A DNA stretch of 64,000 nt from Halarchaeum nitratireducens (GCF_014647155.1 NZ_BMOQ01000005.1:1-64000); one strand, 5' to 3'; numbered from the stretch's first letter, positions 45,391 to 53,927 are shown. Translations and numbers: made by a program. Notes: generated by a model from the letters alone, not told the origin.

Positions 45391-45511
45391 GGACGACTAC
45401 GTCGTCCGCTCGCGGGTCGTGCCTCCCCGCTCGTCGTTCGGCGGCACCTTCGGTGCCGCCTGTCGCTCACGGTGTCACCGTTCGCTCGTTCGGGGGCGAC
45501 GAGTCGCCCCC
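45391..45511. repeat. Cluster of four short-loop inverted repeats between gfcR and the glutaredoxin gene
   Basis: Four perfect inverted repeats occur within 121 bp: GGACGAC-tac-GTCGTCC (45391-45407), a nine-pair stem with TTC loop (45440-45460), ACGGTG-t-CACCGT (45469-45481) and a nine-pair stem GGGGGCGAC/GTCGCCCCC with a 2-nt apex (45492-45511). Three are directly preceded by GTTCGG. They may act as transcript 3' ends of gfcR or be mobile palindromic units. Confidence 0.7.
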
Positions 45512-45550
45512 AGCACAACGCCTTTCCCCACACACCACCAACCGGTGTGC

Positions 45551-45991
45551 ATGACGTTCGATCCGATGAGCGAGGGGCTGGACGACGACGAGGTGCGAGA
45601 GACGGTGGACGCGGCCATCGAGGACAACGAGGTCGTCCTCTTCATGAAGGGGACGCCCGTGATGCCCCAGTGTGGCTACTCGAAGCGCGCGGTCGGTCTC
45701 ATCACCCAATACCGCGAGGACTTCGAGGCCGTCGACACGCTCCAGAACCTCGGGGCGTTCCGCGAGGCGCTGAACGAGCACTCCGGCTGGGAGACGATCC
45801 CGCAGACGTACGTCGACGGCGAGTTCGTCGGCGGGAGCGACGTCCTCGCGCAACTCGACGAGGAAGGCGACCTCGCGGCGACGCTGAACGCCGCGGACGC
45901 CGGCGAGGACGAGAAGGCCAGCGCGACGAGCGAGGACGCGACGACCGCACCGGACGGCGGCAGCGACGAAGACCTCGACGCGCCCTTCTAA
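45551..45991 (+). CDS. Monothiol glutaredoxin
   Basis: A 146-residue Grx4-type protein. The CGYS active site lies in FMKGTPVMPQCGYSKRAV (about 39-46), followed by ETIPQTYVDGEFVGGSD, the glutathione/iron-sulfur binding motif of monothiol glutaredoxins. Residues about 105-146 are an acidic disordered tail. The likely role is iron-sulfur cluster carrying rather than disulfide reduction; haloarchaea use gamma-glutamylcysteine rather than glutathione. Confidence 0.88.
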   Translation: MTFDPMSEGLDDDEVRETVDAAIEDNEVVLFMKGTPVMPQCGYSKRAVGLITQYREDFEAVDTLQNLGAFREALNEHSGWETIPQTYVDGEFVGGSDVLAQLDEEGDLAATLNAADAGEDEKASATSEDATTAPDGGSDEDLDAPF

Positions 45992-46053
45992 CGTCTCCGT
46001 CGTCTCTCCGTCTCTCGAAGCCGCTCACGTCGCCCGGAGCGACGGCGTCGGCG

Positions 46054-46896
46054 TTACTGATCCGGGAGCGCGTTCCACGGCGCGAAGCCGGGATCGACGC
46101 GGCGCTCCGCGGCGTCGATGGCGTCGATCCGCCGGATCTCGGCGTCGCTCAGCTCGACGCCGAGGCTCCCCCAGTTGTCCGCGATGTGGTCCGCGGAGGT
46201 GGCCTTCGGGATCGCCGTGACGCCCTTCTCGCGGAGCCACGCGAGCGCGACCTGCGCCTCGCTGGCGTCGTGGTCGGCCGCGATGTCGCCGAGCACGTCG
46301 TCGCCGAAGACCTCGCCGCGTGCGAGCGGCGAGTACGCGACGAGCTCGATGTCCGTCTCGTCCATGAACGAGCGCAGCTGTCGCTGCTGGAGGAACGGGT
46401 GCATCTCGACCTGATTGGCGAAGATCGGTTCGTCCATGATCTCTCGGGCCTCCTCTACGTGCCGGCGCTCGAAGTTCGAGACGCCGATGTGCTCGATCGT
46501 GCCCTCGGCCTTCAGCTCCTCCAGTGCCGGCAGGGTCTCCTCGGGGTCGTACGTCCGGCCCGGCCAGTGGATGTAGAGGAGATCGACGTAGTCGACGCCG
46601 AGCTTGTCGAGGCTCTCCTCGGTGCTCTCGATCACGCCGTCGCGATCGGCGTGGTCGATCCACACCTTCGTCGCGAGGAACACGTCCTCGCGGTCGACGT
46701 CGGCGTTTGCGATACCGCGACCCACGGACTCCTCGTTGCCGTACGCTTGTGCGGTGTCAATGTGTCGATATCCGGTTTCGAGCGCCGTCTCGACGGCGTT
46801 CGCGCACGCGTCCGGATCCGTGTTCTCCCACGTCCCGAGTCCGAGTCGGGGCATGCCGTTCGCGCGCGGAACGTCGTCGCTGGTGAACTCCGACAT
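46054..46896 (-). CDS. Aldo/keto reductase
   Basis: A 280-residue NAD(P)H-dependent TIM-barrel reductase. The catalytic tetrad is visible: D and Y in HIDTAQAYGNE (about 45-55), K in FLATKVWIDH, H in LLYIHWP. The GVSNFERRHVEE and AIPKATSADHIADNWGS segments (cofactor binding) are standard. Substrate unknown. I prefer the ATG at 46896 to a GTG nine bases upstream. Confidence 0.9.
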   Translation of the reverse strand: MSEFTSDDVPRANGMPRLGLGTWENTDPDACANAVETALETGYRHIDTAQAYGNEESVGRGIANADVDREDVFLATKVWIDHADRDGVIESTEESLDKLGVDYVDLLYIHWPGRTYDPEETLPALEELKAEGTIEHIGVSNFERRHVEEAREIMDEPIFANQVEMHPFLQQRQLRSFMDETDIELVAYSPLARGEVFGDDVLGDIAADHDASEAQVALAWLREKGVTAIPKATSADHIADNWGSLGVELSDAEIRRIDAIDAAERRVDPGFAPWNALPDQ

Positions 46897-47035
46897 GTCC
46901 GACACCTATCCCGGAAGCGCCAAAGGCGTTCGGGCGGCGGCGAGGCCCACCACCGACGGCGATCGTGTGACACGGTACTGTCCCGCATTGCGAGCGAACG
47001 CACCCCCTTTGTGTATCGGGTGCCGTAGGGTGCGT

Positions 47036-47713
47036 ATGGAGACGGTCTACGAACTGCTCGCCGACCTCCCGGCGAGCGCGACGCTCCGTGCACCGCCGGC
47101 GTCGCTCCCCGCCCGCGAGGTCCGCGCGACGTCGTACAAGGTCGGGAACTACCTCCGATCGCGCGGCGTCCACCGTGGCTCCGCGGTCGGCGTCGCCGAC
47201 GACCCGGACCCGAAGGCGGTCTTCGCCTTCCTCGGATCGACCCTCCTCGCCGCGCCCGTCACGTTCGACCCGCCCCGATCGTTCGACGGTCGGGCGGTGA
47301 TCGCCCCCACCCCGACGCTCGATACCTACGATCTCGGGCCGGGCGGCCAGCGCGTCGGCTACGGCGAGCGCCCCGAGAACCCCGCGGACGGCCACTTCGA
47401 GGGCGGTGTCTGGAGCGAGAATCCCGCCTTCCCGCCGGTCTCGTTCGACGGTGACGCGCCCGCGCTCCGCGACGCGGACGGCCCGAGCCAAGAGGCCCTG
47501 CTCTCACGCGCCGCCGACGCCGCCGCGACGCTCGACGAGAGCGACGTCGTCGCCGTCCGCGCGCCGTTCGCCCGTGACGCGACCGTCGTCGGCGTCTTAG
47601 GCGCGCTCCGCGCCGGCGCGACGGTCCTCCTGCCCGACGACGGGGAGACCGGTGACGTCGCTCTCGTCGCCGACGACGCGTCCGCACCCGAGGACCGCGT
47701 GCTCCCGGCTTAG
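47036..47713 (+). CDS. Truncated adenylate-forming (acyl-CoA synthetase-like) haloarchaeal protein
   Basis: A 225-residue protein that resembles only the first part of ANL-superfamily enzymes: REVRATSYKVGNYLRSRGVHRGSAVGVADD, then AVFAFLGSTLLAAPVTFDPP, like the N-terminal subdomain that binds the acyl group. None of the ATP-binding motifs (the TSGTTG type or later) are present and the gene ends where the catalytic core would begin. Related short forms occur in haloarchaea, so this is probably a stable small family of unknown role and not a recent break. It converges with the aminotransferase gene with 4 shared bases. Confidence 0.65.
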   Translation: METVYELLADLPASATLRAPPASLPAREVRATSYKVGNYLRSRGVHRGSAVGVADDPDPKAVFAFLGSTLLAAPVTFDPPRSFDGRAVIAPTPTLDTYDLGPGGQRVGYGERPENPADGHFEGGVWSENPAFPPVSFDGDAPALRDADGPSQEALLSRAADAAATLDESDVVAVRAPFARDATVVGVLGALRAGATVLLPDDGETGDVALVADDASAPEDRVLPA

Positions 47714-48828
47714 TCCTCGACCGCGGCCATCGCCTCCAAGAGCTGATTGACGTCGTCGGCGGTGTTGAAGGCGTGGAAGGAGGCCCGCACCGTACCCGTG
47801 GGGAGCGCGCGGACGACGACGTCGCGCTCCCGTAGGCGCTCGACGAGCGCTTCTGGACGGTCGCTCTCGAAAGCGACGAGGCCGGACTCGTACTCGCGCG
47901 GGCCGACGAGTCGGTCGTCCGCGAGGCCGTCCTTGAAGCGGTCGGTGAGCGCCTCGATCCGCGATCGGATCGCGTCGAGGCCCACCGCCTCGACGACGTC
48001 GAGCGCCTCGATCAGGCCGGCGTGCGGACCCGGCGAGACCGTCCCGACTTCGAGGCGCCGCGCGCCCGCGTGGAACTCGTACTCCGCCCCCTCCGGGTCG
48101 CGGACGCTCCGGTAGCCCACGTGGAGGGGGTCGAGGCGCTCGGCGGCGTCGGGATCGACGTACAGGAAGCCCGCGCCCCACGGTCCGCAGAGCCACTTGT
48201 GGCCCGCGGCGGCGACGTACTCCGCGCCCCACGACTCGACCGGCATCGGCGCCTGCCCGGGCACCTGAACGGCGTCGACGAGCACCTCCGCGCCGGCGTC
48301 GTGCGCCTCCGCGACGAGATCGGAGACGGGGAGGCGCGTGCCGTGCGTCCACGTCAGCGCGGAGAGACAGACGAGACGGGCGTCCGCGACGGCCTCGCTG
48401 TAGGCGTCGCGGTCGATCCGGCCCTCGGTGGTGGGGACGACGCGCGTCGTCACGCCACGGGCGTCGCGGAGGCGGCGCCACGGGAGGACGCCCGCCGCGT
48501 GCTCGACGTCCGTTCGGACGACGACGTCGCCGGCCTCCCAGTCGAGCGCGGTGGCGATCCGGTTCACGCCGTCCGTCGTGGACTGCGTGAGCGCGACGGA
48601 CGCGGGCTCGGTGTCGAGGAACGCGGCGAGACGCTCACGGGCGTCGTCGAACAGCGCGGCCGCCGAGGCGTAGGGGTTCTCGGTGGCGTGCGCCTCGTAC
48701 TCGTGGCGCTCGATCGCGGCCCGTTCGGCGTCGACGACCCGACGCGGCGACGGCCCGCTCGCCCCGGTGTTCAGATACGTGACGCCGTCGAGTGCGGGGA
48801 TGTCGGCGCGGAGCGCGTCCGGATCCAT
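47710..48828 (-). CDS. Class V aminotransferase (cysteine desulfurase-like)
   Basis: A 372-residue fold-type I PLP enzyme. The opening VTYLNTGASGPSPRRVVDA, the phosphate-binding LTQSTTDGVN, the DAVQVPGQAPM segment (PLP-binding aspartate) and the Schiff-base lysine in AAAGHKWLCGPWG are all present. The C-terminal HAFNTADDVNQLL is typical of isopenicillin-N-epimerase/desulfurase-like members. A cysteine loop of true NifS/SufS desulfurases is not evident, so it may be a lyase or aminotransferase. The start at 48828 excludes a 150-residue low-complexity upstream frame. Confidence 0.85.
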   Translation of the reverse strand: MDPDALRADIPALDGVTYLNTGASGPSPRRVVDAERAAIERHEYEAHATENPYASAAALFDDARERLAAFLDTEPASVALTQSTTDGVNRIATALDWEAGDVVVRTDVEHAAGVLPWRRLRDARGVTTRVVPTTEGRIDRDAYSEAVADARLVCLSALTWTHGTRLPVSDLVAEAHDAGAEVLVDAVQVPGQAPMPVESWGAEYVAAAGHKWLCGPWGAGFLYVDPDAAERLDPLHVGYRSVRDPEGAEYEFHAGARRLEVGTVSPGPHAGLIEALDVVEAVGLDAIRSRIEALTDRFKDGLADDRLVGPREYESGLVAFESDRPEALVERLRERDVVVRALPTGTVRASFHAFNTADDVNQLLEAMAAVED

Positions 48829-48866
48829 ACGCACACTCCGCCGCCGCGGGACAGAAACCTTGGGGG

Positions 48867-49385
48867 TTACTCGGCGAGGCGCTCGCGGAGCGGCGCCGCG
48901 ACGGCGTCGGGCGCGGTGTCGAACCACCGCGCCTCGACGATCTCGTCGCTCGGGTCGAGCTCGATCTCGGTGCCGAGCGGTTCGCCCTCGAAGTGGACCC
49001 AGAGGCCGCTCGTGCCCTCGCCGCCGTCGACGAGCGCGAACGTCTGACGGCGCGCGTGGAACGCGCCCGTGAGCGCACATTCGATGCCCACCTGCTCGGC
49101 GACGTGGCGTTTCGCGGTCTGTTCGTGGTTCTCGTGGCGAGCGAGGCTTCCGCCGGGGAGGTCCCAGACGTCGGGGTTCTCGCGGTAGCGGACTAAGAGC
49201 GTCCGCCCGTCGCGTTCGAGCAACGCGCGCGCACCGCCGAGCCGCCCCTCGCTCGCGCTCGCCATGCACTCCACGAGCGCCCGGCGCGGCACGGTGGTGC
49301 GATCCTCGACGACGGGGAACCCTCCGTACGCACCTCGCAGCTGTTCGATGGTTTCACCGACAGCCGCGCTCCCCTGTCGCGACAT
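48867..49385 (-). CDS. Nudix-fold protein with a degenerate Nudix box
   Basis: A 172-residue protein. Residues 79-101 align to the Nudix box from G79 and E85 to G100 and I101, but the REUxEE core reads RHVAEQ: H94 and Q98 replace two of the metal-binding glutamates. The N-terminal 50 residues are a helical extension. WDLPGGSLARHE and TSGLWVHFEGEP support the fold. It may be a weak hydrolase or a nucleotide-sensing regulator. The ATG at 49385 is in front of the extension; the region up to korA (212 bp) holds both promoters. Confidence 0.8.
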   Translation of the reverse strand: MSRQGSAAVGETIEQLRGAYGGFPVVEDRTTVPRRALVECMASASEGRLGGARALLERDGRTLLVRYRENPDVWDLPGGSLARHENHEQTAKRHVAEQVGIECALTGAFHARRQTFALVDGGEGTSGLWVHFEGEPLGTEIELDPSDEIVEARWFDTAPDAVAAPLRERLAE

Positions 49386-49597
49386 ACCGCTCCGTAGCGG
49401 GTTCGTCGGCAAAAGCTGTTGGGGTCGCGTCTCCAATCGTCCGATTATGCGGTTGACAATGAGCATCCGTGATGTACCCGATTATCCCTGATGGACGGAC
49501 GGTCCGGAGACCACCCATTGAGGCCGTATTCGGTCATCTCACGCCTTGATTGCCGCTTCAGAAGCCTTTTGCTTGCCCGCTTTGAACCGTCGGATAC

Positions 49598-51349
49598 ATG
49601 CACGACGACCTGAACTGGGCCATCGGCGGCGAAGCCGGCGATGGAATCGACTCGACCGGGAAGGTGTTCGCGCAGGCACTCTCTCGCGCCGGTCGCCACG
49701 TCTTCACCTCGAAGGACTTCGCGTCCCGAATCCGGGGTGGCTACACCGCCTACAAGGTCCGTACCTCGGTTGAGAAGGTACAGAGCGTCGTTGATCGCCT
49801 CGACATCCTGATCGCGCTCACGGAGCGCACCGTCGAGGAGAACATGGACGAACTCCACGACGACTCCGTCATCATCTACGACGGCGAACGCACGGAGTTC
49901 AGCGACTTCGAGGTCCCCGACGGGATGGTGGGCCTCGACATCCCGCTGAAGTCGCTCGCCGAGGACGCGGGCGGCGCGCTCATGCGCAACGTCGTCGCGC
50001 TCGGCGCCGTCTGTGAGGTCGCCGCGTTCCCGATCGAGAACCTCGACGAGTCGCTGCGTAAGCGCTTCGGCTCGAAGGGCGAGAAGATCGTCGAGAACAA
50101 CAAGGAGGCCGCGCGCCTCGGCGCCGACTACGTCGACGAGCACTACGCCGACGACATCGGCGCGCTCGACTACGAGCTCGAGACGACGGACAACGACTAC
50201 GTCCTCCTGAACGGCGACGAGGCCATCGGGATGGGCGCCATCGCCGCCGGCTGTCGGTTCTACGCCGGCTATCCGATCACGCCCGCGACGGACGTCATGA
50301 CGTACCTCACGGGCCGCATCGACGAGTTCGGCGGGCACGTCGTTCAGGCGGAGGACGAACTCTCCGCGATCAACATGGCGCTCGGCGCCGCGCGCGCCGG
50401 CGCCCGCTCGATGACCGCCACGAGCGGTCCGGGAATCGACCTGATGAGCGAGACGTTCGGCCTCGTCGCCACCTCCGAGACGCCGCTCGTCATCGCGGAC
50501 GTCATGCGCTCTGGCCCCTCAACGGGGATGCCGACGAAGCAGGAGCAGGGCGACCTGAACATGCTCCTCTACGGCGGCCACGGCGAGATCCCGCGCTTCG
50601 TCGTCGCGCCCACGACGGTCGCGGACTGCTTCCACAAGACCGTCGAGGCGTTCAACCTCGCCGAGAAGTACCAGACGCCGGTCTACATCGCCTCCGACCT
50701 CGCCATGGCCGTCACCGAGGAGACGTTCGCCCCCGAGGAGTTCGACATGGACGAGGTGGAGATCGACCGCGGGAAGGTCGTCGACGAGTCCGAGATCTCC
50801 GAGTGGCAGAACGAGAAGGACCAGTTCAAACCTCACGCCGTCACTGACGACGGCGTCAGCCCGCGCGCGTTCCCCGGCACGGAGGGCGGCGTCCACATGA
50901 GCACGGGGCTCGAACACGACGAACTCGGCCGCCGGACCGAGGACACCGACGAGCGCATCGAACAGGTCGATAAGCGCTCGCGGAAGGTCGAGACGGCGAA
51001 GGAGCAGGAGGACTTCAGCCCCGTCGAGTACGGGGACCCGGACGCGGACACCCTCGTCGTCTCGTGGGGGTCCAACGAGGGCGCGCTCGTCGAAGCCCTC
51101 GACTTCCTCGACGAGGACGGCGTGAACGTCCGCGTCCTCTCCGTCCCCTACATCTTCCCGCGTCCCGATCTCACCGACGCCGTCGAGAGCGCGGAGACGA
51201 CCGTCGTCGTCGAGTGTAACGCCACCGGCCAGTTCGCCGACGTCATCGAGAAGGACGTGCTCGAACGCGTCGATCGCATCAACAAGTACAACGGCGTCCG
51301 CTTCAACGCGGACGAACTCGCCGCCGACATCAAGGAGGTCATCGCATGA
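49598..51349 (+). CDS. korA: 2-oxoacid:ferredoxin oxidoreductase, alpha subunit
   Basis: A 583-residue fused gamma-alpha subunit. Residues about 1-190 are the gamma domain (NWAIGGEAGDGIDSTGK), then the alpha domain with YAGYPITPATDVMTYL (about 223-238), AINMALGAARAGARSMTATSGPG and the C-terminal PLVVS-type domain (DTLVVSWGSNEGALVEAL). Length fits haloarchaeal KorA (2-oxoglutarate) better than PorA. It makes acyl-CoA from 2-oxoacids and reduces ferredoxin in the TCA cycle. CCTTTTGC about 28 nt upstream supports a leaderless start. korB overlaps by 4 nt. Confidence 0.92.
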   Translation: MHDDLNWAIGGEAGDGIDSTGKVFAQALSRAGRHVFTSKDFASRIRGGYTAYKVRTSVEKVQSVVDRLDILIALTERTVEENMDELHDDSVIIYDGERTEFSDFEVPDGMVGLDIPLKSLAEDAGGALMRNVVALGAVCEVAAFPIENLDESLRKRFGSKGEKIVENNKEAARLGADYVDEHYADDIGALDYELETTDNDYVLLNGDEAIGMGAIAAGCRFYAGYPITPATDVMTYLTGRIDEFGGHVVQAEDELSAINMALGAARAGARSMTATSGPGIDLMSETFGLVATSETPLVIADVMRSGPSTGMPTKQEQGDLNMLLYGGHGEIPRFVVAPTTVADCFHKTVEAFNLAEKYQTPVYIASDLAMAVTEETFAPEEFDMDEVEIDRGKVVDESEISEWQNEKDQFKPHAVTDDGVSPRAFPGTEGGVHMSTGLEHDELGRRTEDTDERIEQVDKRSRKVETAKEQEDFSPVEYGDPDADTLVVSWGSNEGALVEALDFLDEDGVNVRVLSVPYIFPRPDLTDAVESAETTVVVECNATGQFADVIEKDVLERVDRINKYNGVRFNADELAADIKEVIA

Positions 51350-52212
51350 GCTCAGACGTTCGATTCACCGACTTCAAAACCGACAAACAGCCGACGTGGT
51401 GTCCCGGATGCGGTGACTTCGGCACCATGAACGGCATCATGAAGGGACTCGCCGAGACCGGCAACTCGCCCGACGATACGTTCGTCGTCGCCGGCATCGG
51501 CTGCAGCGGCAAGATCGGCACGTACCTGCGCTCCTACGCCCTCCACGGCGTCCACGGGCGCGCGCTGCCGGTCGGCACGGGGGTGAAGATCGCCAACCCC
51601 GACATCGAGGTCGTCGTCGCGGGCGGCGACGGTGACGGCTACTCCATCGGTGCCGGACACTTCATCCACGCCGTCCGCCGGAACATCGACATCACGTACG
51701 TCGTGATGGACAACCGCATCTACGGGCTCACGAAGGGGCAGGCCTCGCCGACGTCCCGACCGGACTTCGAGACGGCGACGACGCCCGAGGGCCCCAAACA
51801 GCCCCCGGTCAACCCCCTCGCGCTCGCGCTCTCCGCCGGCGGAAGCTTCATCGCCCAGTCGTTCTCCTCGAACGCCCTGCGCCACCAGGAGATCGTCCAG
51901 AAGGCCATCGAGCACGACGGCTTCTCCATCGTCAACACCTTCAGCCCGTGCGTGACCTTCAACGACGTCGACACCTACGACTACTTCCGCGACTCCATCG
52001 TCGACCTCGACGAGGAGGATCACGACCCGACCGACCGCGAGGCCGCGAAAGAGAAGATCCTCGACAGCGAGAAGGAGTACATCGGCGTGCTCTGGGAGGA
52101 CGAGGACGCCGTCGACTACAACACCGCCCACGGCGTCGAGGGCAACATGGCGGACATCAACGAGTCCGGGGCGCCCGAGGGCGCGACCGACCTCGTTCGG
52201 GAGTTCTACTAG
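51346..52212 (+). CDS. korB: 2-oxoacid:ferredoxin oxidoreductase, beta subunit
   Basis: A 288-residue thiamine-diphosphate-binding subunit. The cluster-type motif WCPGCGDFG (about 18-26) is present with further cysteine GIGCSGK; GGDGDGYSIGAGHFIHA (about 87-103) and MDNRIYGLTKGQ form the ThDP site. It partners KorA. A T-rich stretch (ccttttact, 52215-52223) right after the stop looks like an archaeal U-tract terminator, followed by the hairpin cluster. Confidence 0.93.
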   Translation: MSSDVRFTDFKTDKQPTWCPGCGDFGTMNGIMKGLAETGNSPDDTFVVAGIGCSGKIGTYLRSYALHGVHGRALPVGTGVKIANPDIEVVVAGGDGDGYSIGAGHFIHAVRRNIDITYVVMDNRIYGLTKGQASPTSRPDFETATTPEGPKQPPVNPLALALSAGGSFIAQSFSSNALRHQEIVQKAIEHDGFSIVNTFSPCVTFNDVDTYDYFRDSIVDLDEEDHDPTDREAAKEKILDSEKEYIGVLWEDEDAVDYNTAHGVEGNMADINESGAPEGATDLVREFY

Positions 52213-52232
52213 GACCTTTTACTCTGTCGTAA

Positions 52233-52665
52233 GCGAGACGTGTCGCGTCTCGCGGGATGACGAAACGGCTTCGCCGTTTCGAACCACGCGCGGCTTCGCC
52301 GCGCTCGGTAAAAGCTCCACCAAAAGCGCAGCGCGCTCCCGTCGCGGCCCGAAGGGCCGCGGTGTCTGCGGGCGACCCGTGAGTTGCCCGCAGGCCAGAG
52401 GGACGGCGAAGCCGTCCCTCGTTGGTCGCGCTCGCGCCTCACCCTCCGGGCGGGTGAACCTCCTCGTTCGGGCTTTTCAAGCCACTCGCCCGGCGAACGC
52501 TAGCGTACGTGGTTTGCGTAGTCTCTCTGTGTCGTAAACGGGCCGTTCGATCTACCCGCGACCTTTTCCTGCGCTCGCCTACGGCTCACTGGCAAAAGCT
52601 CGGCCAAAATGTCCGTCAGACCCCCCCCCTCTGGGGGTCTTTGGACCTCGCGGCTTCGCCGCGAG
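52233..52665. repeat. Hairpin island: eight or more perfect short-loop inverted repeats downstream of korB
   Basis: Perfect inverted repeats: 52233-52253 (8 pairs), 52261-52281 (9, TTC loop), 52288-52304 (7, TTC), 52343-52361 (8, GAA), 52366-52393 (8, 12-nt loop), 52398-52420 (10, GAA), 52618-52640 (8), 52647-52665 (8, TTC). Two copies of a 19-nt direct repeat (16 of 19 identical; GG-Y-AAAAGCTC then CCAAAA) lie at 52307-52325 and 52591-52609. The whole region 52213-52786 has no convincing gene; open frames through it are interrupted by these hairpins and look non-coding. Confidence 0.75.
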
Positions 52666-52786
52666 TGAACCACGTCGCTCGGGTCCTGACGGACCACTCG
52701 CTCGCGGACGCTAGCCTGCGTAGATCGTTCGGTCTATGCGCGTATGTGGCGGGGGAATGATATGGGCGTGAAGTGACTAATTAGTC

Positions 52787-52984
52787 ATGAATGAACAGGA
52801 CGTCGTCGGGTTCCTCAAAGAGTGGCAGACCGGTGCGCTCCTCGTCATCGGTTCCACAACCGCTGGTTTCGTATCCGGGAATTTCGTCGGGTCACTTGGG
52901 TCTGGCACTCTCGGTTTAGTCGGGTTTATCGCCGGCTCAGTCCTCGCATTTCTATCGATCTCGTACCTGCTATATGGTTGGTAA
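52787..52984 (+). CDS. Small two-helix membrane protein between hairpin islands
   Basis: A 65-residue protein with a short polar N-terminus (MNEQDVVGFLKEWQ) and two glycine-rich hydrophobic segments (about 16-36 and 41-63). No family recognised. Base composition is lower in GC than neighbouring genes (e.g. tttatcgccggctcagtcc), which together with the flanking inverted repeats suggests separate ancestry. A start at 52787 is the only good ATG. Confidence 0.55.
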   Translation: MNEQDVVGFLKEWQTGALLVIGSTTAGFVSGNFVGSLGSGTLGLVGFIAGSVLAFLSISYLLYGW

Positions 52985-53055
52985 GTCGATCTCGGTGACT
53001 GAGAGGTTGTACGTCTCTATCTAATACCGGCGGTCGCGGCGCGGTCTAGCGTACT

Positions 53056-53239
53056 CGCCCGAAGGGCGGGTTTCCGGAGCGGCAAAGCCGCTCCGGTCAC
53101 GCTCGTTCGCGGTGCGAACTCGCGAAGCCACCGAGCGACTTCGTCGCTCGGCCTTTTTCACCCATGTTTTTGCGGGGATGGGTGTGGTTCGAGAGAGCGA
53201 AGCTCTCTCCTCATCACGAAAGGCGCGTAGCGCCTTTCG
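53056..53239. repeat. Second hairpin island, upstream-facing side of the SRPBCC gene end
   Basis: Perfect inverted repeats: 53056-53068 (5 pairs, GAA loop), 53074-53096 (10, AAA), 53105-53119 (6, GGT), 53131-53151 (9, TTC, followed by CCTTTTTC and so terminator-like on the plus strand), 53191-53209 (8, GAA), 53217-53239 (10, GTA). After the SRPBCC stop the complement has TTTTT at 53268-53264, a likely U-tract terminator for that gene. No gene is visible in 52985-53276. Confidence 0.72.
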
Positions 53240-53276
53240 AACGACGCGGAGCGCACCCGACCCGGAAAAAGATGGG

Positions 53277-53843
53277 TTAGTAGACGGAGACGTCCAACTC
53301 GACGTCGCGGCGTCGGCCTTCGAGGTCGGCGACGACGCGCTCGACGACGCGACGGCCCTCTTCGACGACGAGCTCGGAGGCCTTCTCGATCACCCAGTCG
53401 AGCGAGGCGAACAGCGGGAGGTCGAGGACGCCCTCGGCGGACCCGGGATCGTAGGTGACGACGAAGCGGACGCGACAGGCGTCGGCACCGTCGACGTCGA
53501 CATCGGCCGCTCCGTCGCCGCCATCCTCGACCGCGTCGGCGGTGTCGTCGTCGCCTTCCTCGATCGGGTCGACGAGCCACTGCCCGGAGGCGTCGAGGTC
53601 GCGCGTCACGCGCCAGTCGATGCGCGTCGGGCGCTCCGCGCCTGTGACGCGCGTGTGAGCGGTGTAATCGAGCTTCCACCACGCGAAGGTGAGTCGGTAC
53701 TCGGTCCCGGGCCCGCCGTCGCCGTGAGCGCGGACGGACTCGAGGTGTTTCGAGTACGCCGCGTACCCCGGGAAGTCGAGGAGGAAGTCGTAGACTTCCT
53801 CCGGCGGCGCGCGGACGGTCGTCGCGACCTCGACGGTCTTCAC
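53277..53843 (-). CDS. SRPBCC (START/polyketide cyclase-like) family protein
   Basis: A 188-residue protein with the SRPBCC fold opening VEVATTVRAPPEEVYDFLLDFPGYAAYSKH, a WRVTRDLDASGQWLVDP strand pair, an acidic inserted loop (about 105-135) and a long C-terminal helix (VIEKASELVVEEGRRVVERVVADL). Such proteins bind hydrophobic ligands; function here is unknown. I choose the GTG at 53843: a TTATG element lies 27 nt upstream, and that element overlaps the alternative ATG at 53870. Confidence 0.75.
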   Translation of the reverse strand: MKTVEVATTVRAPPEEVYDFLLDFPGYAAYSKHLESVRAHGDGGPGTEYRLTFAWWKLDYTAHTRVTGAERPTRIDWRVTRDLDASGQWLVDPIEEGDDDTADAVEDGGDGAADVDVDGADACRVRFVVTYDPGSAEGVLDLPLFASLDWVIEKASELVVEEGRRVVERVVADLEGRRRDVELDVSVY

Positions 53844-53867
53844 ACGACGACGTGGACGCGCGGGCGG

Positions 53868-53872
53868 CATAA
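53868..53872 (-). promoter_or_regulatory. TATA-like element deciding a GTG start
   Basis: On the complement TTATG is centred 27 nt before the GTG at 53843 of the SRPBCC gene. It coincides with the alternative ATG at 53870, which is therefore probably part of the promoter, not a start codon. Confidence 0.5.
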
Positions 53873-53927
53873 GTGGTGGCGTCGGCGTTCCGGAACCGTT
53901 GTGGTGCGGGCGATCCGAGACGGGAGT

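Noticed and set aside
52509-52760. 83-codon frame in the hairpin island
   Set aside because: It runs through perfect inverted repeats and a run of nine C residues, and the product has no protein-like pattern.
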